Source of the DNA: Dryocola sp051297175
GTDB lineage: Bacteria; Pseudomonadota; Gammaproteobacteria; Enterobacterales; Enterobacteriaceae
Assembly (NCBI RefSeq): GCF_051297175.1
Contig: NZ_JBINNY010000001.1
Location: 1,922,001-1,986,000, forward strand
Direction: 5' to 3'
DNA length: 64,000 nt
The notes beneath the pieces were generated by a model, which did no database searches, was not told where the DNA came from, and worked only from the letters and a program-made list of their open reading frames with translations. A program made the translations under genes and the position numbers. Of the stretch, positions 28,096 to 36,016 are shown piece after piece. Position 1 is the stretch's first letter; the number at the start of each line of letters is the position of its first letter.

Positions 28096-28216
28096 AAAAC
28101 ACAATTGGTGGCTGTAAAAGCTACTCATCAACCGTGAAGATCTCGACCCCGACAGGCCGCGTATCCTGGAAGCCGGAAACAATCATCTGACGCTCCAGCC
28201 CCTGACCAATAACTAA
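28096..28216 (+). pseudogene. tssJ: tssJ 3' relic
   Basis: From 28130 the frame reads NREDLDPDRPRILEAG, then NNHLTLQPLTNN and a stop at 28214-28216. The intact TssJ end reads TRDDLDPDKPRTVELG, then DGWLSLVPVKE; about 13 of 25 aligned positions are identical. Just upstream, in another frame (28096-28122), KTQLVAVKA matches TssJ KNAQFVAVVA. This is an internally deleted, diverged tssJ end, marking where an older T6SS end joined the chemotaxis region. Confidence 0.7.
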
Positions 28217-28305
28217 TAACCTGGGCACATAGCCCCCCTTGGTTTCCCCATTCCCGAGCAACCTTTTCTCCCAAGCTACTTTCCCCCCGCGCTACCATTC
28301 CCTAA

Positions 28306-28326
28306 CCCTCTTCTCTGGGAAGAGGG
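28306..28326. other. Hairpin upstream of tar
   Basis: CCCTCTTC (28306-28313) pairs exactly with GAAGAGGG (28319-28326) around a 5-base loop. No T-run follows; possibly a weak terminator or a REP-like remnant. Confidence 0.4.
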
Positions 28327-28343
28327 TCCTCCCGAATTTCACG

Positions 28344-28370
28344 TAAAGTTCCCTAAGCTGATGCCGATAA
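28344..28370 (+). promoter_or_regulatory. FliA (sigma-28) promoter of tar operon
   Basis: TAAAGTTC (28344-28351), an 11-base spacer and GCCGATAA (28363-28370) match the enterobacterial FliA consensus almost perfectly. It lies 31 bases upstream of the tar ATG and should drive tar-tap-cheRBYZ as a class 3 flagellar operon. Confidence 0.92.
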
Positions 28371-28401
28371 CCCTGATATCAAGTCATTCATAGGGTGTTA
28401 T

Positions 28402-30063
28402 ATGTTGAACCGTATTCGCGTTGTCACCATGCTGATGATGGTGCTGGTGGTGTTCGCGCTGCTGCAGCTGATCTCCGGCGGAATGTTTTTTAACTCTTTT
28501 AAAGAAAATAACGACAACTTCAAGGTATCCAGAGAGTTACGCGTTCAACAGGCCGAGCTGCACTACGCGTGGGATTTAATGCTGCAAACGCGCATTAACC
28601 TCAGCCGTTCCGCAGCGCGTTCCCTGCTGGACGCCAGCAACGGCCAGAGCGCGGCGAAAACGGATTTGCTGAACGTCGCCAAAGGCTCCCTTGCTGAATC
28701 CCAAAAGCACTACGCCGCCTTTAAGCAGATCCCCTCCGTATCCCCTGAAATGGACGCGGTGGTCAAAGACGTTGATGACGACTATCAAAATTATAACCAG
28801 GCGCTGACCGAGCTTATCGGCTTCCTCGAGCGCGGCAATCTCGATGCCTATTTCGCCCAGTCCACGCAGAGCCTGCAAAACGCGCTGGAAAAAGCATTTC
28901 AGCAGTATCTCGCCCTCAACGACCGCAGCTACGAACAGTCCTATATTGCCAGCAACGCCGAATACACCCTCGCCAAATGGCAGATTGTTGGCCTCGCCAT
29001 CGCGCTTTTAGCGGTGATTGTTCTGGTGTGGTTCGGGATGCGCAAAGTGCTGCTCAGACCGCTGGCCGTGGTTATCGGCCACATCCGCGAGATTGCTAAC
29101 GGCAACCTGACGGAGAACATCGTAGCCGCTGGCCGCAACGAAATCAGCGAGCTGACCGCAAGCGTTAAGCATATGCAGCAGGAACTGATTATCACCGTCG
29201 GCAGCGTGCGCGAAGGTTCGGACGCCATTTACAGCGGCGCGACCGAGATTGCGGCGGGCAATAACGACCTCTCTTCACGCACCGAGCAGCAGGCCGCTTC
29301 GCTGGAAGAAACCGCCGCCAGCATGGAGCAGCTCACCGCCACCGTGAAGCAGAACGCCGAAAACGCCCGCCAGGCGTCGCAGCTTGCCCTTAGCGCGTCG
29401 GAAACCGCGTCGCGCGGCGGCAAGGTCGTCGACGGGGTGGTGAAAACCATGCACGACATCGCCGGCTCATCCAAAAAAATTGCCGACATCACCAGCGTCA
29501 TCGACGGGATCGCCTTCCAGACGAATATCCTGGCGCTAAACGCCGCGGTAGAAGCGGCGCGTGCCGGTGAGCAGGGTCGTGGATTTGCAGTGGTTGCAGG
29601 CGAAGTGCGTAACCTTGCCCAACGCAGCGCGCAGGCCGCCAAAGAGATTAAATCCCTGATTGAAGATTCCGTCGCCCGGGTCGATACCGGCTCGGTGCTG
29701 GTGGAAAGCGCCGGGGAAACCATGAGCGATATCGTCAGCGCGGTCACCCGCGTAACCGACATCATGGGCGAAATCGCCTCCGCGTCGGACGAACAAAGCC
29801 GCGGCATCGACCAGGTGGCGCTCGCGGTTTCCGAAATGGATCGCGTTACCCAGCAGAACGCCTCGCTGGTGGAAGAATCTGCCTCTGCCGCCGCCGCGCT
29901 GGAAGAACAGGCCAGCCTGCTCACCCAGGCGGTAGCGGCATTCCGGCTGAATAATCACGGAACGATAGAACGTCAAACCGCAGCACCTGCCGCCGCTGCA
30001 CCGGCGTTAAGCCCGCGCAAACCGGCTACCGCCGGGGGCGACGATAACTGGGAAACATTTTAA
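28402..30063 (+). CDS. tar: Tar-type aspartate chemoreceptor
   Basis: A 553-residue methyl-accepting protein: membrane segment ~8-30, periplasmic four-helix ligand domain, second membrane segment ~193-213, HAMP, and the signalling hairpin tip containing IDGIAFQTNILALNAA. The ligand pocket keeps Arg64, Arg69 and Arg73 (TRINLSRSAAR) and a Thr near 155 (AQSTQ), as in E. coli Tar, so aspartate sensing is likely. It ends in NWETF, the tether for CheR and CheB. It follows directly from the FliA promoter. Confidence 0.93.
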   Translation: MLNRIRVVTMLMMVLVVFALLQLISGGMFFNSFKENNDNFKVSRELRVQQAELHYAWDLMLQTRINLSRSAARSLLDASNGQSAAKTDLLNVAKGSLAESQKHYAAFKQIPSVSPEMDAVVKDVDDDYQNYNQALTELIGFLERGNLDAYFAQSTQSLQNALEKAFQQYLALNDRSYEQSYIASNAEYTLAKWQIVGLAIALLAVIVLVWFGMRKVLLRPLAVVIGHIREIANGNLTENIVAAGRNEISELTASVKHMQQELIITVGSVREGSDAIYSGATEIAAGNNDLSSRTEQQAASLEETAASMEQLTATVKQNAENARQASQLALSASETASRGGKVVDGVVKTMHDIAGSSKKIADITSVIDGIAFQTNILALNAAVEAARAGEQGRGFAVVAGEVRNLAQRSAQAAKEIKSLIEDSVARVDTGSVLVESAGETMSDIVSAVTRVTDIMGEIASASDEQSRGIDQVALAVSEMDRVTQQNASLVEESASAAAALEEQASLLTQAVAAFRLNNHGTIERQTAAPAAAAPALSPRKPATAGGDDNWETF

Positions 30064-30120
30064 TCACCCTTTCTGACCACTGATGAACGCCGGCAGACGT
30101 GCTGGCCGAGGAAAGCTTTG

Positions 30121-31725
30121 ATGTTAAACCGTATCCGTATATCGACCAGCTTGTTCCTGATTTTGATCCTCTGCGGCGTGCTGCAGATTGGCAGTAATGG
30201 TTTGTCCTTCTGGGCCTTTCGTGACGACTTTCAGAACCTCAAAATGGTCGAAGCGGGCAACCAGCAGCGCGATACGTTAACCCAAAGCCGTGCGGCGCTG
30301 CTACAGGCCAGCACCGCACTTAGCCGTGCCGGAACGCTCACCGCCCTGAGCTATCCGCCGGAAGATATCAAACGCCTGATGGCGAACGCGCGCGGCAGCC
30401 TTAAACAGGCCGACATGCTGTTTAACCAATTCCTCGAGATCCCGCCGACCAGCAAAGAAGGCGAGGAGATGATGGCGTCCACCAAACAGAGCTACGCCAA
30501 CTACCGCGACGATTTGCAGCACCAGTCGACCTGGCTTGAGAGCAACCAGCTTTCCGATTTCCTCGGCGCGCCGGTGCAAAAGTCGCAGGACATTTTCGAC
30601 GCCAACTTCAACGCATGGCAGCAGAGCATCAACGACATCGTGGCCTCCGCCAGCGCCGACAGCCAGAAGAATTACCACATATCTGCGGTGATTTTCGGCA
30701 GCGTGACGGTGATTGCCATCCTGATTCTGCTGGGTTCGCTTGTCTGGTCGCGCCGGATGATCGTGCTGCCGCTGGCTATCGTGCGTAACCACTTTGACCG
30801 CATCGCGGCGGGCGATCTGGCGAAGCCGATTGCGGTTTACGGGCGCAACGAGATATCGGAGATTTTCCAGAGCCTGAAGAACATGCAGGAATCGCTAAAA
30901 GCGACCGTAGGCCAGGTGCGCGAGGGCAGCCTCGCGATGCATACCGGCATCGGTGAAATCGCCGCAGGGAATAATGACCTGTCGGCGCGTACCGAGCAGC
31001 AGGCCGCGTCGCTGGCGGAAACAGCCGCCAGCATGGAGCAGCTTACCGCCACCGTCGGCCAGAACGCCGACAATGCCCGCCAGGCCGCGCAGCTTTCCCG
31101 CAGCGCCGCGAACACCGCGAAGCAGGGCGGGGAACAGGCGGCAAACGTGGCCCGCACCATGCACGACATTGCGGGCAGCTCGCAGAAGATTGGCGACATC
31201 ACCAGCGTCATCGACGGCATTGCCTTCCAGACCAATATCCTGGCGCTGAACGCGGCCGTTGAAGCCGCGCGGGCGGGCGAACAGGGTCGAGGATTTGCGG
31301 TCGTCGCAGGGGAAGTTCGTAACCTGGCAAGCCGCAGCGCCCAGGCGGCAAAAGAGATCAAAGTGCTGATCGAAGAATCCGTAGAGCGCGTGCAGCAGGG
31401 ATCGAAGCTGGTGGATACCGCAGCCACCACCATGGCTGAAATCGTGCGCTCGGTGACGCAGGTCAACGACATTATGGGCGAAATTGCCTCGGCGTCTGAC
31501 GAACAGCGTCGCGGCATCGAGCAGGTCGCTCAGGCAGTAAGCCAGATGGATCAGGTCACCCAGCAAAACGCCGCCTTAGTAGAAGAAGCGGCAGCCGCGA
31601 CCGATGCGCTGGCCAACCAGGCTGAACACTTAACCGGTGTTGTCTCTGTGTTTAACCTGGCGAGCGTTGATGGACAACGCGATACCGGGGAATTTGAAAC
31701 CTCCGGGGTGCTGGTCACCCCCTGA
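30121..31725 (+). CDS. tap: Tap-type dipeptide chemoreceptor
   Basis: A 534-residue methyl-accepting protein starting MLNRIRISTSLFLILILCG, like E. coli Tap. It has two membrane segments, HAMP and the conserved signalling tip. Periplasmic blocks such as QIGSNGLSFWAFRDDF and TWLESNQLSDFLGAPVQ match Tap, which senses dipeptides with periplasmic DppA. It lacks an NWETF tail, so methylation depends on full-length receptors such as Tar. ATG 30121 is preferred to TTG 30118. Confidence 0.92.
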   Translation: MLNRIRISTSLFLILILCGVLQIGSNGLSFWAFRDDFQNLKMVEAGNQQRDTLTQSRAALLQASTALSRAGTLTALSYPPEDIKRLMANARGSLKQADMLFNQFLEIPPTSKEGEEMMASTKQSYANYRDDLQHQSTWLESNQLSDFLGAPVQKSQDIFDANFNAWQQSINDIVASASADSQKNYHISAVIFGSVTVIAILILLGSLVWSRRMIVLPLAIVRNHFDRIAAGDLAKPIAVYGRNEISEIFQSLKNMQESLKATVGQVREGSLAMHTGIGEIAAGNNDLSARTEQQAASLAETAASMEQLTATVGQNADNARQAAQLSRSAANTAKQGGEQAANVARTMHDIAGSSQKIGDITSVIDGIAFQTNILALNAAVEAARAGEQGRGFAVVAGEVRNLASRSAQAAKEIKVLIEESVERVQQGSKLVDTAATTMAEIVRSVTQVNDIMGEIASASDEQRRGIEQVAQAVSQMDQVTQQNAALVEEAAAATDALANQAEHLTGVVSVFNLASVDGQRDTGEFETSGVLVTP

Positions 31726-31744
31726 TTGTGACTGAGAAGGCGCT

Positions 31745-32614
31745 ATGACATCACCCCTGTCCAACGGACAAACGTCATTAATGTTACAGATGACACAGCG
31801 TCTACCGCTGTCCGACACGCATTTTCGTCGGATATGTCAATTGATTTACCAGCGCGCGGGAATCGTGCTGGCGGACCACAAGCGGGACATGGTTTACAAC
31901 CGCCTGGTTCGCCGCCTGCGCACCCTGGGCCTTGATGATTTTGGGCGCTATCTGGGCATGCTCGAATCCAACGCCAACAGCGCGGAGTGGCAGGCGTTCG
32001 TAAACTCGCTGACCACCAACCTAACCGCGTTTTTTCGCGAGGGGCATCATTTTCCGGTGCTTGCCGATCATGCCCGCAAGCGCGGCGGCGGCGAATACCG
32101 CGTCTGGAGTGCTGCCGCCTCAACCGGCGAGGAGCCGTACTCCATCGCCATCACCCTCGCCGACGTTTTAGGCATGGCGCCGGGCCGCTGGAAAGTGTTT
32201 GCCAGCGACATCGACACCCAGGTGCTGGAGAAGGCGCAAAGCGGCGTTTACCGCCAGGAAGAGCTGAAAACGCTCTCCCCGCAGCAGATGCAGCGCTACT
32301 TCATGCGCGGCACCGGGCCGCACGACGGGCTGGTGCGGGTACGAAATGAGCTGGCGAGCCACATCGAATTTGCGACCGTCAACCTGCTTGATAAGCAGGC
32401 GCAGATTCCCGGCCCGTTCGATGCCATTTTTTGTCGCAATGTCATGATCTATTTCGACAAAACGACGCAGCAGGACATTTTGGGGCGCTTTGTTCCCCTG
32501 TTGAAACCTGGCGGACTGCTGTTTGCCGGACATTCAGAGAATTTCAGTAACCTCAGTCGCGAGTTCTGGCTGCGTGGTCAGACGGTTTACGGGCTGAGTA
32601 AGGAAAGATCATGA
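31745..32614 (+). CDS. cheR: CheR, receptor glutamate methyltransferase
   Basis: A 289-residue CheR. It has an N-terminal helical domain (HKRDMVYNRLVRRLR) that docks on receptors, then a SAM-dependent methyltransferase domain with RVWSAAASTGEEPYSIA (SAM-binding loop), IFCRNVMIYFD and PGGLLFAGHSE. It methylates receptor glutamates during adaptation. It starts 19 bases after tap and overlaps cheB by 4 bases. Confidence 0.96.
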   Translation: MTSPLSNGQTSLMLQMTQRLPLSDTHFRRICQLIYQRAGIVLADHKRDMVYNRLVRRLRTLGLDDFGRYLGMLESNANSAEWQAFVNSLTTNLTAFFREGHHFPVLADHARKRGGGEYRVWSAAASTGEEPYSIAITLADVLGMAPGRWKVFASDIDTQVLEKAQSGVYRQEELKTLSPQQMQRYFMRGTGPHDGLVRVRNELASHIEFATVNLLDKQAQIPGPFDAIFCRNVMIYFDKTTQQDILGRFVPLLKPGGLLFAGHSENFSNLSREFWLRGQTVYGLSKERS

Positions 32615-33660
32615 CAAAAATAAGAGTGCTGTCCGTCGATGATTCCGCCCTGATGCGCCAGATCATGACAGAAATTATCAACAGCCACAGCGATATGGAG
32701 ATGGTTGCCACCGCGCCGGACCCGCTGGTGGCCCGCGATCTGATCAAGAAGTTTAACCCGGACGTGCTGACGCTGGACGTAGAAATGCCGCGCATGGACG
32801 GGCTGGATTTTCTGGAAAAGCTGATGCGCCTGCGCCCGATGCCGGTGGTGATGGTGTCATCGCTGACCGGGAAAGGCTCGGAGGTGACGCTGCGCGCGCT
32901 GGAGCTGGGGGCGATTGATTTCGTCACCAAGCCGCAGCTGGGCATTCGCGAAGGCATGCTGTCCTACAGCGAAATGATTGCCGAGAAGGTGCGCACCGCA
33001 TCGCGTGCCAAACTGGCGGCGCGAGCGCCCGTAGACGCTCCCGCGCAGCTTAAGGCCGGGCCGCTGCTCAGTTCAGAAAAATTGATAGCGATCGGCGCGT
33101 CAACCGGCGGCACCGAGGCCATTCGCCACGTCCTGCAGCCGCTGCCGCTATCAAGCCCGGCGGTGTTAATCACCCAGCACATGCCGCCCGGCTTTACGCG
33201 CTCGTTTGCCGAACGGCTAAACAAGCTGTGCCAGATTGCGGTGAAAGAGGCGGAAGACGGCGAACGCGTATTGCCCGGACACGCCTACATTGCGCCCGGT
33301 GATAAGCACATGGAGCTGTCACGCAGCGGCGCAAACTATCAAATCAAATTACACGACGGCCCACCCGTGAACCGGCATCGCCCGGCCGTGGATGTGCTGT
33401 TCCATTCGGTGGCGAAGTTCGCCGGGCGTAACGCCGTGGGCGTGATCCTCACCGGAATGGGTAATGACGGTGCCGCAGGCATGCTTGCGATGCACCAGGC
33501 CGGGGCGTGGACTATCGCCCAAAACGAAGCAAGTTGTGTGGTGTTCGGCATGCCGCGTGAGGCCATCAATAGCGGTGGCGTCAGCGAAGTGGTCGATTTA
33601 AGCCAGGTTAGCCAGCAGATGCTGGCGAAAATTAGTGCCGGACAGGCAATACGTATTTAA
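32611..33660 (+). CDS. cheB: CheB, receptor methylesterase/deamidase
   Basis: A 349-residue CheB. It has an N-terminal receiver domain with VDDSALMRQ and the phospho-acceptor Asp in LTLDVEMPRMDG, a linker, and a C-terminal methylesterase with catalytic Ser in IGASTGGTEAI, His in ITQHMPPGFT and Asp in ILTGMGNDGAAGM. Phosphorylation by CheA activates removal of receptor methyl groups. ATG overlaps the cheR stop. Confidence 0.96.
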   Translation: MTKIRVLSVDDSALMRQIMTEIINSHSDMEMVATAPDPLVARDLIKKFNPDVLTLDVEMPRMDGLDFLEKLMRLRPMPVVMVSSLTGKGSEVTLRALELGAIDFVTKPQLGIREGMLSYSEMIAEKVRTASRAKLAARAPVDAPAQLKAGPLLSSEKLIAIGASTGGTEAIRHVLQPLPLSSPAVLITQHMPPGFTRSFAERLNKLCQIAVKEAEDGERVLPGHAYIAPGDKHMELSRSGANYQIKLHDGPPVNRHRPAVDVLFHSVAKFAGRNAVGVILTGMGNDGAAGMLAMHQAGAWTIAQNEASCVVFGMPREAINSGGVSEVVDLSQVSQQMLAKISAGQAIRI

Positions 33661-33678
33661 CAAAGGAGCCCGGATTTT

Positions 33679-34068
33679 ATGGCGGACAAAGAGCTTAAGT
33701 TTTTAGTGGTGGACGATTTTTCTACCATGCGTCGCATCGTGCGTAACCTGCTTAAAGAGCTGGGTTTTAACAACGTCGAAGAGGCAGAAGACGGCGTGGA
33801 TGCGCTCAACAAACTGCAGTCTGGCGGTTTCGGCTTTGTGATCTCTGACTGGAACATGCCCAACATGGACGGTCTTGAGCTGCTGAAAACCATTCGCGCA
33901 GACGGCGCCATGTCGGCAATGCCGGTGCTGATGGTGACGGCTGAAGCCAAGAAAGAGAACATCATCGCAGCGGCACAGGCTGGGGCAAGCGGTTACGTCG
34001 TGAAGCCGTTTACCGCCGCTACCCTTGAAGAAAAACTGGGCAAGATCTTCGAAAAGCTTGGCATGTAA
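33679..34068 (+). CDS. cheY: CheY, chemotaxis response regulator
   Basis: A 129-residue single receiver domain with the acidic pocket (VVDDFSTMRR), phospho-acceptor Asp57 in VISDWNMPNMDG, Thr in MVTAEAKKEN and Lys in YVVKPF. Phospho-CheY binds FliM and the flagellar switch to cause tumbling. AAGGAG lies just upstream. Sequence is near identical to E. coli CheY. Confidence 0.97.
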   Translation: MADKELKFLVVDDFSTMRRIVRNLLKELGFNNVEEAEDGVDALNKLQSGGFGFVISDWNMPNMDGLELLKTIRADGAMSAMPVLMVTAEAKKENIIAAAQAGASGYVVKPFTAATLEEKLGKIFEKLGM

Positions 34069-34078
34069 GGAGGGGCAA

Positions 34079-34726
34079 ATGCACTCATCGACAAACCCGG
34101 CGATGGAGCTCCATCAGTCGCCAACCGATATTATTGCGCGCATCGGCAGCTTAACGCGCATGCTGCGCGACAGCCTGCGGGAACTGGGGCTGGATCAGGC
34201 GATTGCCGAAGCCGCCGAAGCCATTCCTGACGCGCGCGACCGCCTGGACTACGTGGTGCAGATGACCGCGCAGGCCGCCGAACGCGCGCTGAACTGCGTC
34301 GAGCTTTCGCAGCCGCACCAGAACCAGCTTGAGTCCGGCGCGAAGGCGCTGACCGGGCGCTGGGACGCGTGGTTTGAAAACCCGATTGAGCTAAGCGATG
34401 CGAAAGAACTGGTGACCGATACCCGTAATTACCTGTCGGGCGTGCCGGAGCACACCAGCTTCACCAACGCGCAGCTGCTGGAAATCATGATGGCGCAGGA
34501 CTTTCAGGATCTGACCGGGCAGGTGATCAAGCGGATGATGGACGTCATCCAGGAGATCGAACGCCAGCTGTTGATGGTGCTGCTGGAAAACATGCCGGAG
34601 CCGGACGCACGCGCCAAACGCGCCAACGAAAGCCTGCTCAACGGCCCGCAGATGAACGCCAGCGCCGCGGGCGTGGTCGCAAGCCAGGACCAGGTGGATG
34701 ATTTGCTGGACAGCTTAGGGTTTTAA
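34079..34726 (+). CDS. cheZ: CheZ, CheY-P phosphatase
   Basis: A 215-residue CheZ with the long helical hairpin, the catalytic-loop region AQDFQDLTGQVIKRMMDVI (active Gln) and the C-terminal CheY-binding tail DQVDDLLDSLGF. ATG 34079 is 10 bases after the cheY stop with AAGGAGGGG ahead; longer in-frame starts lie inside cheY. A GC-rich hairpin without T-run follows at 34736-34761. Confidence 0.95.
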   Translation: MHSSTNPAMELHQSPTDIIARIGSLTRMLRDSLRELGLDQAIAEAAEAIPDARDRLDYVVQMTAQAAERALNCVELSQPHQNQLESGAKALTGRWDAWFENPIELSDAKELVTDTRNYLSGVPEHTSFTNAQLLEIMMAQDFQDLTGQVIKRMMDVIQEIERQLLMVLLENMPEPDARAKRANESLLNGPQMNASAAGVVASQDQVDDLLDSLGF

Positions 34727-34864
34727 GCCGTTAAACGCCTTCACCCGGCAGGGTGGGGGCGCTCCAACGCCAAAACAAACGCACAATTCCCCCTATTTTC
34801 CCCCCATTAGCCCGCTCACCCTCTGGCATGCTGTCGTAGAAATTGCGGCCACGAGACTGATGCG

Positions 34865-36016
34865 GTGTCTGAAGAGAGCGACCAGGAAAAGACAGAAGCC
34901 CCCACGCCCCACCGACTTGAAAAAGCGCGTGAGGAAGGGCAGATTCCCCGTTCCCGCGAATTGACCTCTTTGCTGATGGTGCTGGCTGGTCTGAGCATCA
35001 TCTGGATGGGCGGCGAGCCACTCGCGCGCCAGCTTGCCGCCATGCTGTCCGCCGGTTTGCACTTCGATCACAGCATCATTAATGACCCACGGCTCATCGT
35101 GAATCAGATAAGCCTGCTGATTAAGCAGGCGGTGTGGGCGCTGCTGCCGCTGATGGGCGGGCTGGTCATCGTGGCGATAGCCGCGCCGATGCTGCTCGGC
35201 GGCCTGCTGTTTAGCGGCAAATCCATGGCGTTCAAGTTCAGCAAGATGAACCCGCTGCCGGGCTTAAAGCGCATGGTGTCGGCGCAGACCGGCGCGGAGC
35301 TGCTTAAGGCATTTTTGAAGGCGACGCTGGTCGGCTCGGTGACCGCCTGGTATCTGTGGCACAACTGGCCGGACATGATGCGGCTGATGAGCGAGCCGCC
35401 CATCGCCGCGCTGCGCCACGCGCTGGATATGGTCGCGGCATGCGGCCTGCTCATCGTCATGGGCCTGATCCCGATGGTGGGGTTTGACGTCTTCTTCCAG
35501 GTGATGAGCAACATTAAAAAGCTGCGCATGAGCCGCCAGGACATCCGCGACGAATACAAGCAGCAGGAGGGCGACCCGCACGTTAAGGGGCGCATTCGCC
35601 AGCAGCAGCGCGCCATCGCCCGTCGCCGCATGATGGCCGACGTGCCGAAAGCAGACGTTATCGTCACCAACCCGACGCACTATTCGGTGGCGCTACAGTA
35701 CGACGAGAAGAAAATGAGCGCGCCAAAAGTACTGGCCAAAGGGGCTGGGCTTGTGGCGCTGCGCATCCGTGAGATTGGTAACGAACACCGCATTCCGGTG
35801 CTTGAAGCACCGCCGCTCGCCCGCGCGCTTTATCGGCACGCGGAAATCGGCCAGCAAATCCCAGGGCAGCTTTACTCCGCGGTGGCGGAAGTGCTGGCGT
35901 GGGTTTGGCAGCTGCGCCGCTGGCGCGTGGCGGGCGGCTTAATCCCGAAAAAACCTGAAAATCTGCCGGTGCCTGAGGCACTGGACTTTGCGAATGAGAA
36001 GGACACCGATGGCTAA
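34865..36016 (+). CDS. flhB: FlhB, flagellar type III export switch protein
   Basis: A 383-residue FlhB starting at GTG 34865 (MSEESDQEKTEAPTPHRLEKAREEGQ when initiated), with four membrane segments and the cytoplasmic autocleavage motif NPTH (Asn269, 35669-35680) in DVIVTNPTHYSVALQYDE. FlhB sits in the flagellar export gate and switches secretion from hook to filament substrates. No strong Shine-Dalgarno precedes the GTG. The stop overlaps flhA by 8 bases. Confidence 0.95.
   Translation: MSEESDQEKTEAPTPHRLEKAREEGQIPRSRELTSLLMVLAGLSIIWMGGEPLARQLAAMLSAGLHFDHSIINDPRLIVNQISLLIKQAVWALLPLMGGLVIVAIAAPMLLGGLLFSGKSMAFKFSKMNPLPGLKRMVSAQTGAELLKAFLKATLVGSVTAWYLWHNWPDMMRLMSEPPIAALRHALDMVAACGLLIVMGLIPMVGFDVFFQVMSNIKKLRMSRQDIRDEYKQQEGDPHVKGRIRQQQRAIARRRMMADVPKADVIVTNPTHYSVALQYDEKKMSAPKVLAKGAGLVALRIREIGNEHRIPVLEAPPLARALYRHAEIGQQIPGQLYSAVAEVLAWVWQLRRWRVAGGLIPKKPENLPVPEALDFANEKDTDG

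Larger units (their letters stand above)
27878..28401. other. Junction region between T6SS and chemotaxis genes
   Basis: No intact gene. It contains a tssJ relic (28096-28216), a hairpin (28306-28326) and the tar promoter (28344-28370). The first ~200 bases are AT-rich and show no feature that I can support. Confidence 0.5.

Noticed and set aside
34736..34761. Terminator after cheZ
   Set aside because: CACCC/GGGTG can pair, but no T-run follows, so I do not call it an intrinsic terminator.
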